A stretch of 64,000 nt of DNA from Nymphaea colorata. Taxonomy: Eukaryota > Streptophyta > Magnoliopsida > Nymphaeales > Nymphaeaceae. The stretch is from NCBI RefSeq assembly GCF_008831285.2, contig NC_045139.1, positions 21,868,412 through 21,932,411 on the forward strand, in the 5' to 3' direction. This document shows, piece by piece, positions 45,116 to 55,336 of the stretch. How positions within the stretch are numbered: position 1 is the stretch's first letter; the number at the start of each line of letters is the position of its first letter. Under the pieces are notes generated by a model. The model searched no databases. It saw only the letters and a list, made by a program, of their open reading frames with translations, and was not told the origin of the DNA. The translations under genes and the position numbers were made by a program.

Positions 45116-45288
45116 AGTGGGTGGTAACTTATCACACATTTTCTATTGTTAGGATGATGATTATTATTCTTATGTTTGTTTTGTTTATGGTTTATAATTG
45201 TTAGTTATTGTAAGTACAATATAAGCTCATCGCACTTTAATGTCTGCTAAAATGTGATGTTTATGTTTATGTTCATAGGAAATCAAGG

Positions 45289-45630
45289 ATGAAGCCCTAT
45301 CATAAGTATTATGTCGTGTTTGAGGGTCGTTCAAGGGGCATATTTAACTATTGGGAAGAATGTCACCCACAAGTCCTTCGATATCCAGGAGCAGTATATA
45401 AGTCATTCGACACACTTATGGAAGCAAAAACACATTTGAACACCTATATGAAGAAATACAATTAACAAATTTTGGATGACATATGTGTCAACACACTTGA
45501 AGAAAAGGATGATTATTTGAAGGTTGACATGAAGACAGCTGGACAGTCAATTACCAGTTTCAAATCTGTTCTTGTGGTGGTCATTTTGACTTTGTTAATT
45601 TTATTTCTATTGTGGTGGATCTGTACTTGA
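45289..45630 (+). pseudogene. Small ORF: RNase H1 N-domain-like plus C-terminal membrane helix
   Basis: From ATG 45289 the frame gives 58 residues. KYYVVFEGRSRGIFNYWEEC, then QVLRYPGAVYKSF and EAKTHL form the caulimovirus-VI/RNase H1 N-terminal (hybrid-binding) fold signature: YYVV-GR--GI---W-EC---V---PGA-YK-F. TAA at 45463-45465 interrupts it. The same frame then continues 54 codons to TGA 45628-45630, with an acidic linker and a hydrophobic stretch, VLVVVILTLLILFLLWWIC, that would be a C-terminal membrane anchor. An acceptor-like TTCATAG lies just upstream (45279), pairing with the donor GTAAGT at 45115, so it may be the last exon or a separate gene of the PIF element. No catalytic RNase H domain is present. 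A third gene like this is not part of the PIF/Harbinger layout I know. Confidence 0.65.
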
Positions 45631-46065
45631 CTCACTATATGTAGCAGCTTCTATGCATACTCTAATGCAATACTTGGTTTTGTATTTAACTTAGATGCTT
45701 TGATGTTAGGTCTTTACATGAACATGTTATTGTAGTTTTATGTACATTAGCATTTGGATGCTTTTGTCAACACTTATGTAAGTTCCTTGCTGATGTCCAT
45801 GTTTTCATTATTGCATTTATCTGGTTTTTTTATATACATGTAATGTAGGCTACATTGTTTTGCCATCATGAGTTTAAGTTTATGATTGACGAGAATATCT
45901 ATGTGACTTCTCTAGTATTTCTACGTTAAACCTATTAAATTGTAAATTGTCTACATTGGCTGGATCACAAAAAGATGGCTAAGTTACCGATGGGGATTTG
46001 GCCAGAGTTGGAGGAAGAGGAGCAAAGAGATGAGGAGAAGGCCGGAATGAATCATTAATTCAACT
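45631..46065. other. Non-coding gap between PIF-type genes and NB-ARC relic
   Basis: T-rich to about 45950, probably the 3' end of the PIF-type element. A more purine-rich piece (45970-46060) precedes the NB-ARC homology and may be its eroded upstream part. No terminal repeat seen. Confidence 0.4.
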
Positions 46066-46069
46066 CATG

Positions 46070-46465
46070 AAGTGTGATCATCATCACAACCAAAGATGAG
46101 AAGGTACTGCGAGCCTGCAATGTGAAACAACGCAAAATTTACTAGCCAGAAGAACTAAATGAAGCTCAGTCTCTAGAACTTTTTGAACATCATGCATGTA
46201 AGAGTAAGCAACCACAGGGAGAATATCTATAGTTATCAAGTGAAGTTGTTGCTGCAGCTGGTGGGTTACCCTTAACCCTTGAAGTGCTGGGATCACTTTA
46301 ACTTATGACATGGATGTACAAAAATGGAAAGATATGTTAAAGAAGGTGCAAAAAATCCCCCCTACCGAAGTTTGACAGAGATTGAAGCTAAGCTATGATA
46401 GTTTGGTGGAATTGTAGCAGCAAATATTTCTTGATATTTCATGTTTCTTTATTTGTTGGAGTAGA
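46070..46465 (+). pseudogene. NB-ARC (TIR-NBS-LRR-like) resistance gene fragment
   Basis: The plus strand reads SVIIITTKDEKVLRACNVKQ (RNBS-B-like), LNEAQSLELFEHHACKS (RNBS-C-like), EVVAAAGGLPLTLEVLGS (the GLPL motif), then after a frameshift MDVQKWKDMLKKVQKIPPTE, and RLKLSYDSLVEL and QQIFLDISCFF (RNBS-D). The FLDI-CFF form of the last motif is typical of TIR-type NLR immune receptors. The P-loop side and the LRR part are absent. Stops near 46144, 46210 and 46375 and a frameshift near 46295-46305 make it a relic. It is wedged between the PIF-type element and an Athila-type LTR. Confidence 0.88.
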
Positions 46466-47470
46466 GAGTCATCAAAAATACGAAACCCACTAACGTAAGT
46501 CGCTAAAACCAAGAATAGATCCAAAATCACGTAATTAGACATTAAAAATAATAGATTCCATTTAACAGACAATCTAATTTAATGAAAAACAATGAGAAAT
46601 GTGTCCATCATTACAAACCTTTAAGTATCATGTGCATTTTCTCTCTTTAAAATTGTTTGCATCTAAAACTTAGCTATATTAACTAATTAACAAGCTATGA
46701 TACATGGGTACGCAGGAGGCGTACCCGTCTGGTACCGGTACGGGCCTGAGTACAGCCCCGGTGCGATGTTGACCATACCGGGTATGGTCAACGCACCGAA
46801 GCCGTATCTATCCAAAAGTGGACACAGTCAATATTGACCGAGTCCAATTTTGTCCTTTTTTCTAACGTTTATTTCATTTCAACTTTAAAAACATTGTGAC
46901 GTTAAAAAAAAAACGTAAAACGAAACCCTTGTGTCTTACCTCTTACGATTCTTACCACTCGTCTCTCTCCAGCGACGAAGCAGCAGCGAACACAAGCGAT
47001 GGCACGGGCGGCAAACATAGGCGACGGCAGCGGTGATGACAGCGGCGGCAGCAGGAGGTGACTGTGACTTTGTTTTCTTCATTCTTGGTTTTCATTTTCA
47101 TCGGCTCCACCCCTACCTTCGCTGCCGGCGATAGAGATAGTGTGCAGAAAACCCATCGCCTGAAAACCCATCACCTCTCCCTCTAGCTTGCCCTTTCTCT
47201 ATTGTTTATTTCCATCACCTCTCCCTTTGGCTAGCCCTTTCTCTACCCAAGAGGGTTTCAAATTTGTATTATACAATACAAATTTACCAACATTTGTATT
47301 GTATATGGTTTTGGCATTTTGCACTACATGATCCCTGTTAACTACGTCTTCCCTAGTTCTTGTTGTGATATATCATATCGGGAGAGGATTCATCTATTTT
47401 GAATGATCCCTGTTTTTATTGGTTATGTGTTGCAGCTCTTTTGCTAGGTTCTGTTCAGACATAAGTTGTA

Positions 47471-49733
47471 ATGGCTGATAAAGGAAAAGAAATGTTACCT
47501 CCTACAAGAAGTGGAAATGTAGAAAGCAGCAGTAGTAGTGTTAATACCTATACATTAGAGAAGGATAATCCACAACAACCTCTTTGGCGCTATGTGAAGA
47601 AAATAGGAAAAGGACCAGGTGGTGGTGGGAATGTAATATTTTGTTGCAATTTTTGTGAAATGACGTTCAGGGGATCTTATACACATTGCAAGGCACATTT
47701 GTTGCATATCGGAGGCATTGGAATTAGACCATGCCCAAAACTTACCAACGAGGAGATTAAGATATTCAAAAAAGAACAGGATGCAATGCAGCTGAGACGA
47801 AGACACGGGCATCATCCAAGTCAAGTGTGTGTGTTCCTCTTTATGCTACTGAAGAACATGAAGATGCTTCAAAGAAAAGAAAAACATTAGCACATGCATT
47901 CAATAATATGGGAAGGGCAGAGATGGATAGAAGGATCGGAAGGTTTTTTTTTTTCAAGTTCACTTCCTTTCAATGTAACCAGAAGTCCTTACTGGAAGGA
48001 TGTTGTTACAGGTTTGGCTAATTGTAGTTTGAGTGGTTATGTACCCCCGAGTTCAGAGAAGTTGAGAACTGTAATTCTTGCAAAAGATAAGGCAAACATT
48101 GAAAATTTATTAGAGAAGAAGAAATTTTCATGGATACAATATGGAGTATCCATTGTTTCTGACGGGTGGACTGATATACAAAGGCAGCCATGATAAATTT
48201 TATTGCTTATTCGCTTGATGGACCAATCTTCTTGAAATGTATTGATGCATCTGGGGAGTATAAAGATGTTGAGTATTTAAAAAGGCTATTTATAGAAGTC
48301 ATCAAAGAAGTGGGTGAAGATAATGTTGTGCAAATTATTACTGATAATGCTTCAGTTTGCCAACGAGTAGGGATGAATTTGGCAAGTGATCCAAAATATA
48401 GTCACATATTCTGGACTCCTTGTGTGGCACACAATATAAATCTAGCACTTAAATGTAATTGCAACCCATCAAAAGATGAATCAAATGCTGGTTTATTGTG
48501 TTCATGGATTGAGGAGCTTGAGCATGATGATGTCAGAAATATCAGCAATTTTATTGTAAACCACAACAATGCTCTTGCTATATTTAATAGGCATTCTGAT
48601 TTGAAATTGTTGAAGGTAGCAGAGACTTGTTTTACAGCCATTATCGTAATGATAAAAAGAATAAAGCAGGTGAAACATGCATTAACACTTATGGTGACTG
48701 ACAATGATTGGGAGTTTTATCGGAATGATGACATTGTGAAGGCTCAAGAAATTAAAAAATGCATTTTAGAAGATGAATGGTGGGATAAAGTTACATATTT
48801 TCTGCAGTTTACAGAGCTTATTTGGTAGATGCTGAGAGAAGTTGATAAAGAAGGGCCCATGCTTCATAAAGTTTATGATATGTGGGATAACATGATTGAA
48901 AAAATTCAAAACATCATTTTTAGACATGAGAAGAAGAATGTTGCACTTGATGATTCTGAGTTTTTCGATCATGTGCATAGAATTTTAGTAAGAAGATGGA
49001 ACAAAAGCAATAACCCTTTACATTGTATGGCACACTCTTTAAATCCCAAATATTATGGACAAACATGGTTGGCAGGAGGTACTGGTCGTGTTCCTCCTAA
49101 TCGAGATCCAAAAATATCAAAAAATAGGGAGATATGTTTGGGAAGACTGTATTCTGATTTTCATCAGTTAAAGATAATAAATAACGAGTTTGCGAGCTTC
49201 TCTGGTGGAAGAAATGATTCAATACAAGCTGCAATGGGAAGAGATGAAGAAGATCCTATTAATTGGTGGTTGTGTTTTGGAGCATCGACACCAAATCTCC
49301 AACAACTTGCGCTGAAGTTATTATCTCAACTTGCAACCTCTTCATGTTGTGAAAGAAATTGGAGCACTTATTCTCAAATTCACAACATCAAGAGAAATAA
49401 GCTAACTAGTAAGCGAGCAGAAGATTTAGTTTATGTCCACTCCAACCTACGCTTAGTTTCACGTACTTCAAATGATTACAGGTATTTTTGTCTTTTTGTA
49501 TCTTTGATATGTATACATGATTTAGTTTATGTCCACTCCAACCTCTTCATGTTGTGAAAGAAATTGTTGAAACCTGTAGTTCAGGATCATCCAAGTATTG
49601 GGATGTTAATGCAGAGGACATTGATGTGGAACTTGAAGGAGAATATGATTTGCATGCTTTTAACATGGACCTTATAGAACCTGTTGCTCCTTCTAATCTT
49701 CATGATGCGACGGAGGAGAATCAAGAAAGCTGA
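47471..49733 (+). pseudogene. hAT transposase (BED finger, DUF659-like core, dimerisation end)
   Basis: From ATG 47471 the first block has a BED zinc finger (PLWRYV, then CCNFCEMTF, GSYTHCKAHLLHIGG). The frame changes near 47825 (a GTGTGTGTG run) and again in a poly-T run at 47946-47955. The core follows: NVTRSPYWKDVV, SDGWTD (first catalytic Asp), then, after a one-base shift at 48190, INFIAYSLDGPIFLK, ITDNAS (second Asp), HIFWTPCVAHNINLALK. An in-frame TAG lies at 48826-48828. The rest (MLREVDKEGPMLHKVYDMWD and the hAT dimerisation region NWWLCFGAS, SSCCERNWSTYSQIH) is intact to the intron at about 49482-49579. The last exon ends at 49733 with an acidic tail. Few lesions are seen, so it may have been active fairly recently. 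Confidence 0.92.
49495..49565. repeat. Mosaic short duplication inside the last hAT intron
   Basis: The intron holds GATTTAGTTTATGTCCACTC, a copy of 49424-49450, fused to CCTCTTCATGTTGTGAAAG, a copy of 49338-49364. Two separate exon pieces were copied and joined within the intron. Confidence 0.85.
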
Positions 49734-52700
49734 CATGTTTGTATAATTGTATGTTAATTACTTTCATACTGTGTTTTGGACCATGATTTATGTGTGAAAG
49801 TAAGCATTGTATTCTGTTTGCAATTTTTTGATATATATGTGTGAATATGTTATTTTGTTTGAAATTTTTCGATATATATATATATATATATATGTCCATG
49901 TGTGTACGGCCGTACCCTCGTACCCAAATTTTTTGAAAATGGTCCGTACCGGTACCGGTACCCGCACCCATACCTATGTGACATAGTTAACAAGTAATTT
50001 TCATCTAAAACTATTTTTTGGCATAAGATAACTCATTTTCCTACTAAAGTACACTATAAACCACAAGAAATACAGCTGAAATCAACACTACCACAAAATT
50101 ACAGACTTTCTTTCTCTAGAACTTGAAAATCAACAAGTATCAGTTTGCAATGCTAATCGGCTAAAATTAATGACTACCAACTACTCTTAATCAAAAAATA
50201 CTACTTCACGCATAAGAGGACCAATTAATTACAAACTATAATCAAAATTTGCTGTAAAAATATAATAAAAACAAGTTAAACAACAAATGTTGTTTGAAAC
50301 ATGAAAACAGTAAAAAATAGTTTGAACAATTAAATTAAAGACAACTAGGATTACCATTTAATATTAAAGTAAAAATGGATATAAATAAAAAACAACTATT
50401 CGAACCATGAAATGATAACACCAATTATAGTAAAAAGAAAAAATACAACAAAACTCATGCACACAATGCCAAAAATCAGAAAGTGCAGAAAGAACAGTTT
50501 TAAAAGTTAATCCAACTAAAATTCCAACTTAACAAATAAAATACACTTAAGAACAACATAAAAAGACATGTAATCATCAAAGAAAACTACAGAAATATAA
50601 TCATATGATAAGCCTACTGATTAACTAAAGCAAATCATGTGCTAAGCAAAAAAAAAAAGAGTTCTAAAACTGCTCGATTTCAGTCTATCAACTACTTCCC
50701 TATTCTACACATAACCCTAACTATATTTACTTAGAATTCAGCTAAAGCCATGAATTAAACACTAAGCTACACTAGTACAGCAGTTGAAAGACATGAATAA
50801 ACTGAGCTAAAGCAAAGTTAAGAGTGGATTAAAGAAGCTAAAATTACACTATTCTAAATAATATGCAGTTTTGATGATTAACTTTGGTCTAACTCAAAAT
50901 TGACACCTAATTTAACTAATTTACTTCTACAGCTGCAATTAAAATACCGAAAACAAAATAAAAAGCAGCAAGAATACGGGGCTGCCACTCAGTTCACATA
51001 GGTTGGATGCCTAAAAATTCCCAAATCTGGCTATCGTGTATAAGAAAGACTTTTAAACCACAACTTACTACACAATATATGTTAATAGAAAATATTGTTG
51101 CAAATAGCTAAAATACGCTAAACTACTGTGTAATACATTAGATAGCAGGTTAAAAATCTAAAGCACCCTGCCGAAACAAGCTTGCTGGAATTGGGCAGCC
51201 TATGCCGGATGCCCTGAAAGTCGCCACAAAATCCCAAATGTTTGACAGCACAAATATTACATCACTTAATACTTTAAACAAGTACCTAATCATTGATGAA
51301 ACCTACATTAAAACTAATTAACTACGAACAAAAGCAACTATAAGAAAATAAACATCAAAAAGCTGCAGAAAATTTACATGACTATACACTAATATATTAT
51401 TAACTAATAAACATGGCATAGACACATTTACCACCTAAAATATACCTATTTTAACTAGTTAACTAGCAAAATAACTGTAAAACCTAAGAGACACTAAAAT
51501 ACACTAAATTAATGCTTGAGAAATAAGAAACTAAACCCCAAGAGCTACTATCCATAACCAGCAAGCTCCACCTAGCTAAGAAGCACAAAACCCCCTAAAT
51601 TAACCTATCAATCACTAAGTTAAACAATTAAATATAGTAAGAAGCCACTCATCCATGCTATATCACACTAAAAACATGAAAGATTATGATATAAAATACA
51701 GAAAATTAAAGGAAAATGAAAGAGAGACAATCCTAATCACAAATTTACTAAATTTACTCTTATCTATGTTAATGCAAACATTTAGAGCAACATAAAACTA
51801 TAAATCCACTTCTTTAACAATGTAAACGCCTAAAGCTATACTTTGGCGCACTAAAATACAGTAAGAAAGTGTTGTCAAATGCATGAAATTAACAGGAAAC
51901 AAGAATGGACAATGGTTGGAAAAAGTCAACATGATGTTCTTTGTTGAAAATTCACAAAATCCCTAATTTCTACGATCTAGTCCTTTCAATTTTAAAAAAT
52001 AAATTCAAGAATCATGTCACCTTTGTTACAACATGTAATTAATAGGAAACAAGAATGGACAATGGTTGGAAAAAGTCAACATGCTATTCTTTGTTGAACA
52101 TCACAAAATCCCTAATTTCTGTGCTCTAATCCTTATTCAATTTTAAAAATAAATTCAAGAATCATGTCACCTTTGCTACAAGATGTTAAAACTCAAAATA
52201 AATATAGTACAGACGCATGAAACTAAGGCAAGATAGCAGAAAACAGCCACTGCACTCACTGGACAACTAGGGAGTTGCCGATGAGTTCCTACACCTCTTT
52301 CCACCACCAAAAATTAAATCTTATCTAAAGCACATATGCATAAAAAGAATATATAGTCTACAAATGCAATTCTAGATTGCTACAACAGGAAATAATAGAG
52401 AAATGGATAGAAACTAAACTTGAACTGCCGGAAAACAAGAAGACACATGAAAAATCAGCAAATCCACCTAATAAATATTCAACCTTCCTTGATGAAAACA
52501 TGTAACATAAACATTAAAAACGAAAATGCAGCATGCTTATGACAACTCAAATGCAGCTTTATAAAAAAATGACCTAAAACAAAGGTTTACAAGCTGGAAA
52601 ACGAGAAATCCTAAGAACTTGTGGTTGGACAACATGTAAAATGCCTATTCTATAATATATAAGCAAAAAAATTGTGAATACCTACCTAAAACAGGTTTTG

Positions 52701-52965
52701 AGCTCCTTGAATTCTGGATTGGGCACACTGTCTTGCTTCTAGAATCCTTTGTTGGCATCATACTTTCAGCACCCAGCTTGGCTACTAGGTTTTGAGAGAA
52801 ATAAGGCATGGAAGAAGAATGGGTCATGAGGGGTTGAGGGTTCTCTGCATAGAGGCGTCACCTAGGCAGTCAGATGGAGCTCCTCCTCTTAAGGCATCAC
52901 CAAAGAAGCTCCAAGAAGAACGAGAGAGAAGAAAGTTGTGTCTCTCACATAAAACACAAGCTAGG

Positions 52966-53085
52966 GATATACTTCTTTATTTTTTTCAAAACTCATGTCC
53001 AATAACAAGTTTTTTATAAAAATACCCCTATTTCTTTTCTTTTCTACTCTATTCATTTAGTTCTACATAAACTCAAATTTATTAT
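52966..53085. other. Short AT-rich spacer
   Basis: No feature seen between the Athila-type LTR and the copia gag fragment. Confidence 0.4.
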
Positions 53086-53089
53086 GACA

Positions 53090-53370
53090 AAGTGCAAAAT
53101 CTAAGTTTAAATAAATGTGAGATAGGATCCAAGGGCTAAATTCAGCCAAAAATAACTTATAGCAGATTTGATTTGACGTTTTCTTGGAGCAATACTTTGT
53201 GTATAATGGTCCTACCATCAACACCATGGTGTGGCATCTTCTCCTCACAATATACTCTATTGCCATTGGATCAGGCTCTTGTAAGGAGCCATCGATGAAA
53301 CCAAGCTTGTTCTTGGCTGTTGAAGCATTACAATTGCTCGACTTCAGTGAGATAGTTTTCCCATGTCAAT
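53090..53370 (-). pseudogene. Copia gag N-terminal fragment
   Basis: The minus strand reads STAKNKLGFIDGSLQEPDP followed by VRRRCHTMVLMVGPLY. This matches the conserved copia gag start (LSAKNKLGFVDGS, then a W-RC--MVLSWI block). No LTR, primer site or pol was recognised nearby. Confidence 0.65.
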
Positions 53371-55330
53371 AGCAATGAAAATAGGATAGCACCAGAACCG
53401 TCTGAGTGATGTAGATACAGTGAGTTACTGATGCTATCGTCCAAATAAAAATGTTTCTACAACAAATTGTGTTATCCACTACACCAAATATAGCTTTTGA
53501 AGACAATTGGTTCTCAACACATACACATTGTGTCAAGATTGGCCTACTGATCCACCTCCACCATATGCAGGGTCACTAATAAACTATGATTACTTATTGA
53601 GACATTGGTGCACTTTTCCTTTCCTATGTGGTAAAGATCGACTTTCATGCTTCATCACAATACCCCTCCTCCCCAAACACTTGAAAATTTTTATAGCCAA
53701 TGTGGATTGTAAAGATACCATGAGCACCATTCATTCCTCTCTCCCTCTCTCTTTAATCGGCAGTTAGTCTTATCCCCTTTGGAAGTGATACACTCTTTGT
53801 TGTTTCATCTCCCAATTGTCGCTTGGTGAGCAGATAAAGCATGAGCTTTACAAAACAAGAACTAAAGGCATCCTCTAGCTACAGGGAAGGATGAACCGGT
53901 TGATTAATTAGCCTCACTCACTTTCCCGATCCCCAATAACCTCTTTGCTTCTCTTTCTTTGTTTGTCTCTTTGATTTTCCTCTCTCTCTATCGATCAATT
54001 GATAGATTTCATATGTTTCTTTCTCCATCAATCTATCAACGGATTTCATGGCTACTCTTGCTAATGATTGATCAAGATGTTTAGTATAAAAACTATGTCT
54101 AACAGGCCACATTTTCCATGAACTTTTTACCTTCAACTCATCAAGTTAACCTACTTGCTTGTTTGTTTCTAGCTTAGGTTTCAACTTTCTACTTAGGGCA
54201 TTCACATGGATTATTAGGAAATTATTTTGTTTATTGTTGTGATTTCTCTTCAATTGACATATGAAACCCCCAAAAAAAATTGTGCTAAAGTACATAATTT
54301 TGTGTGCAAGGGATAAGCTCAAGCAAGGAAGGGATATTCATTTCAAACTCCAGAATTGGAATCATATGAGAAGTTTCGTCATACTTTGCTACAAACAACT
54401 AGGTGGGATGGGACTGGTTTGTCCCTCAAATGGCTACCATGTTTGTTGTTGCATCTTATTTAAGTTGGATACTGATTATCGATTAGTTCAACATATTAAA
54501 GAGAGGGATTTGTGAATAAGAGCAAGGGACTAACTCAATTTGTAAGCATGAAGCAATGACTATTCAGGATGCTAGATTTTCTTGCACAAGTTTTTCGGTT
54601 TTTTACTTTTCCAAGATTTTTATTCTAGAAAACAATGTCATGCATGAATTAATTCTTAGATTCTTTTTCTTGTTTTCATCAGGCCGATCTATTACTCTAC
54701 AGTATCAAATATTTGTTTCTTGTTTAGTGAGTGTTGTCACAGTCAAAGAATGACAAAGATAAACAAATTATTAGTATTTTTTCCCATTCAAATTATGGAA
54801 GATGTGTGGGCAAGCTGAAATGATGGAATGAGTTTTGTGTTCGGCAAAGATGGGGTGCAATCAGCAAAGAAACATGGCAAAAAAAATTTAGTTGTTCCCT
54901 ATAGCATTTAGAAAAAGTAGAGGTAGTAATTCATTGGAAAACTTATGGCTTTTACACATTATTGCTTTTTCTTAACTGAGGAATGTAAGCTATTTAAAAG
55001 TTCAGATTTCATGTGAATTTACTAATGTTAAAGCCTAAGTTATTTATGGATGCTGCATGTTTAGAATTGTGGGCTGGATTTACATCACATTTTAGTACAT
55101 GTCCTAGACGGTTATGTATAGATGTCATTCTTATTGTATAATATATTTTTACAGTTACAGATTCTAAGCTATTCAAAATTCTCAGCTCAATCTATATTTC
55201 ATTTTTCATGTCAAATATGTTTATGTTCTCAAACTGACCACAAGTGAGTAAAGCTGGCCTCTTCTCCACCTGGTCTGAAAATTCGTAGTGTAAAATATGG
55301 CCCAAATAAGCTTAGTTGGTTCAACAGATA
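53371..55330. other. AT-rich DNA without a recognised gene
   Basis: Small open frames occur, but none has a known domain, a splice context or a codon pattern that stands out. A pyrimidine-rich patch lies at 53920-53995. Confidence 0.4.
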
Positions 55331-55336
55331 CTCGCT

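Larger units (their letters stand above)
33502..45950 (+). mobile_element. PIF/Harbinger-type DNA transposon, split by a chromovirus
   Basis: The left edge, GGGCCCATTTGATCG, interrupts the Athila reverse transcriptase exactly and resembles plant PIF/Harbinger or related terminal repeats. The plus strand then carries a Myb/SANT-like ORF (42660-43554) and a DDE transposase (43880-45115), the two-gene layout of PIF/Harbinger elements, plus a third small ORF (45289-45630). A chromovirus inserted at 35768-41293 accounts for ~5.5 kb. The matching right terminus was not found, and the right edge is set before the NB-ARC relic only by exclusion. A link between the left edge and the transposase region is inferred, since no gene bridges them. 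Confidence 0.6.
46695..49986 (+). mobile_element. hAT transposon, 3292 bp, with 8-bp target duplication
   Basis: The left end CTATGATACATGGGTACG and right end CATACCTATGTGACATAG are imperfect inverted repeats. The flanks carry the exact 8-bp direct repeat TTAACAAG (46687-46694 and 49987-49994). Both subterminal regions hold GGTACCGGTAC-type motifs, likely transposase binding sites. The interior encodes a BED-finger hAT transposase. The ends are related to those of the MITE at 1800-2149. Confidence 0.93.
46470..52965 (-). repeat. Second Athila-type LTR, inverted, split by a hAT element
   Basis: Minus-strand homologue of the LTR at 24110-30114. The clearest parts pair 52920-52675 with 24190-24455 (GGAGCTTCTTTGGTGATGCC, CATGACCCATTCTTCTT and AAAACCTGTTTTAGGTAGGT are shared with few changes) and 51620-51540 with 24840-24910. 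Both flanks of the hAT (46470-46686 and 49995 onward) have the same A-rich texture, so the hAT sits inside it. Without the hAT it is about 3.2 kb. The left edge runs into the NB-ARC relic, and no primer site or gag was found there, so this copy is truncated or solo. Confidence 0.65.
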
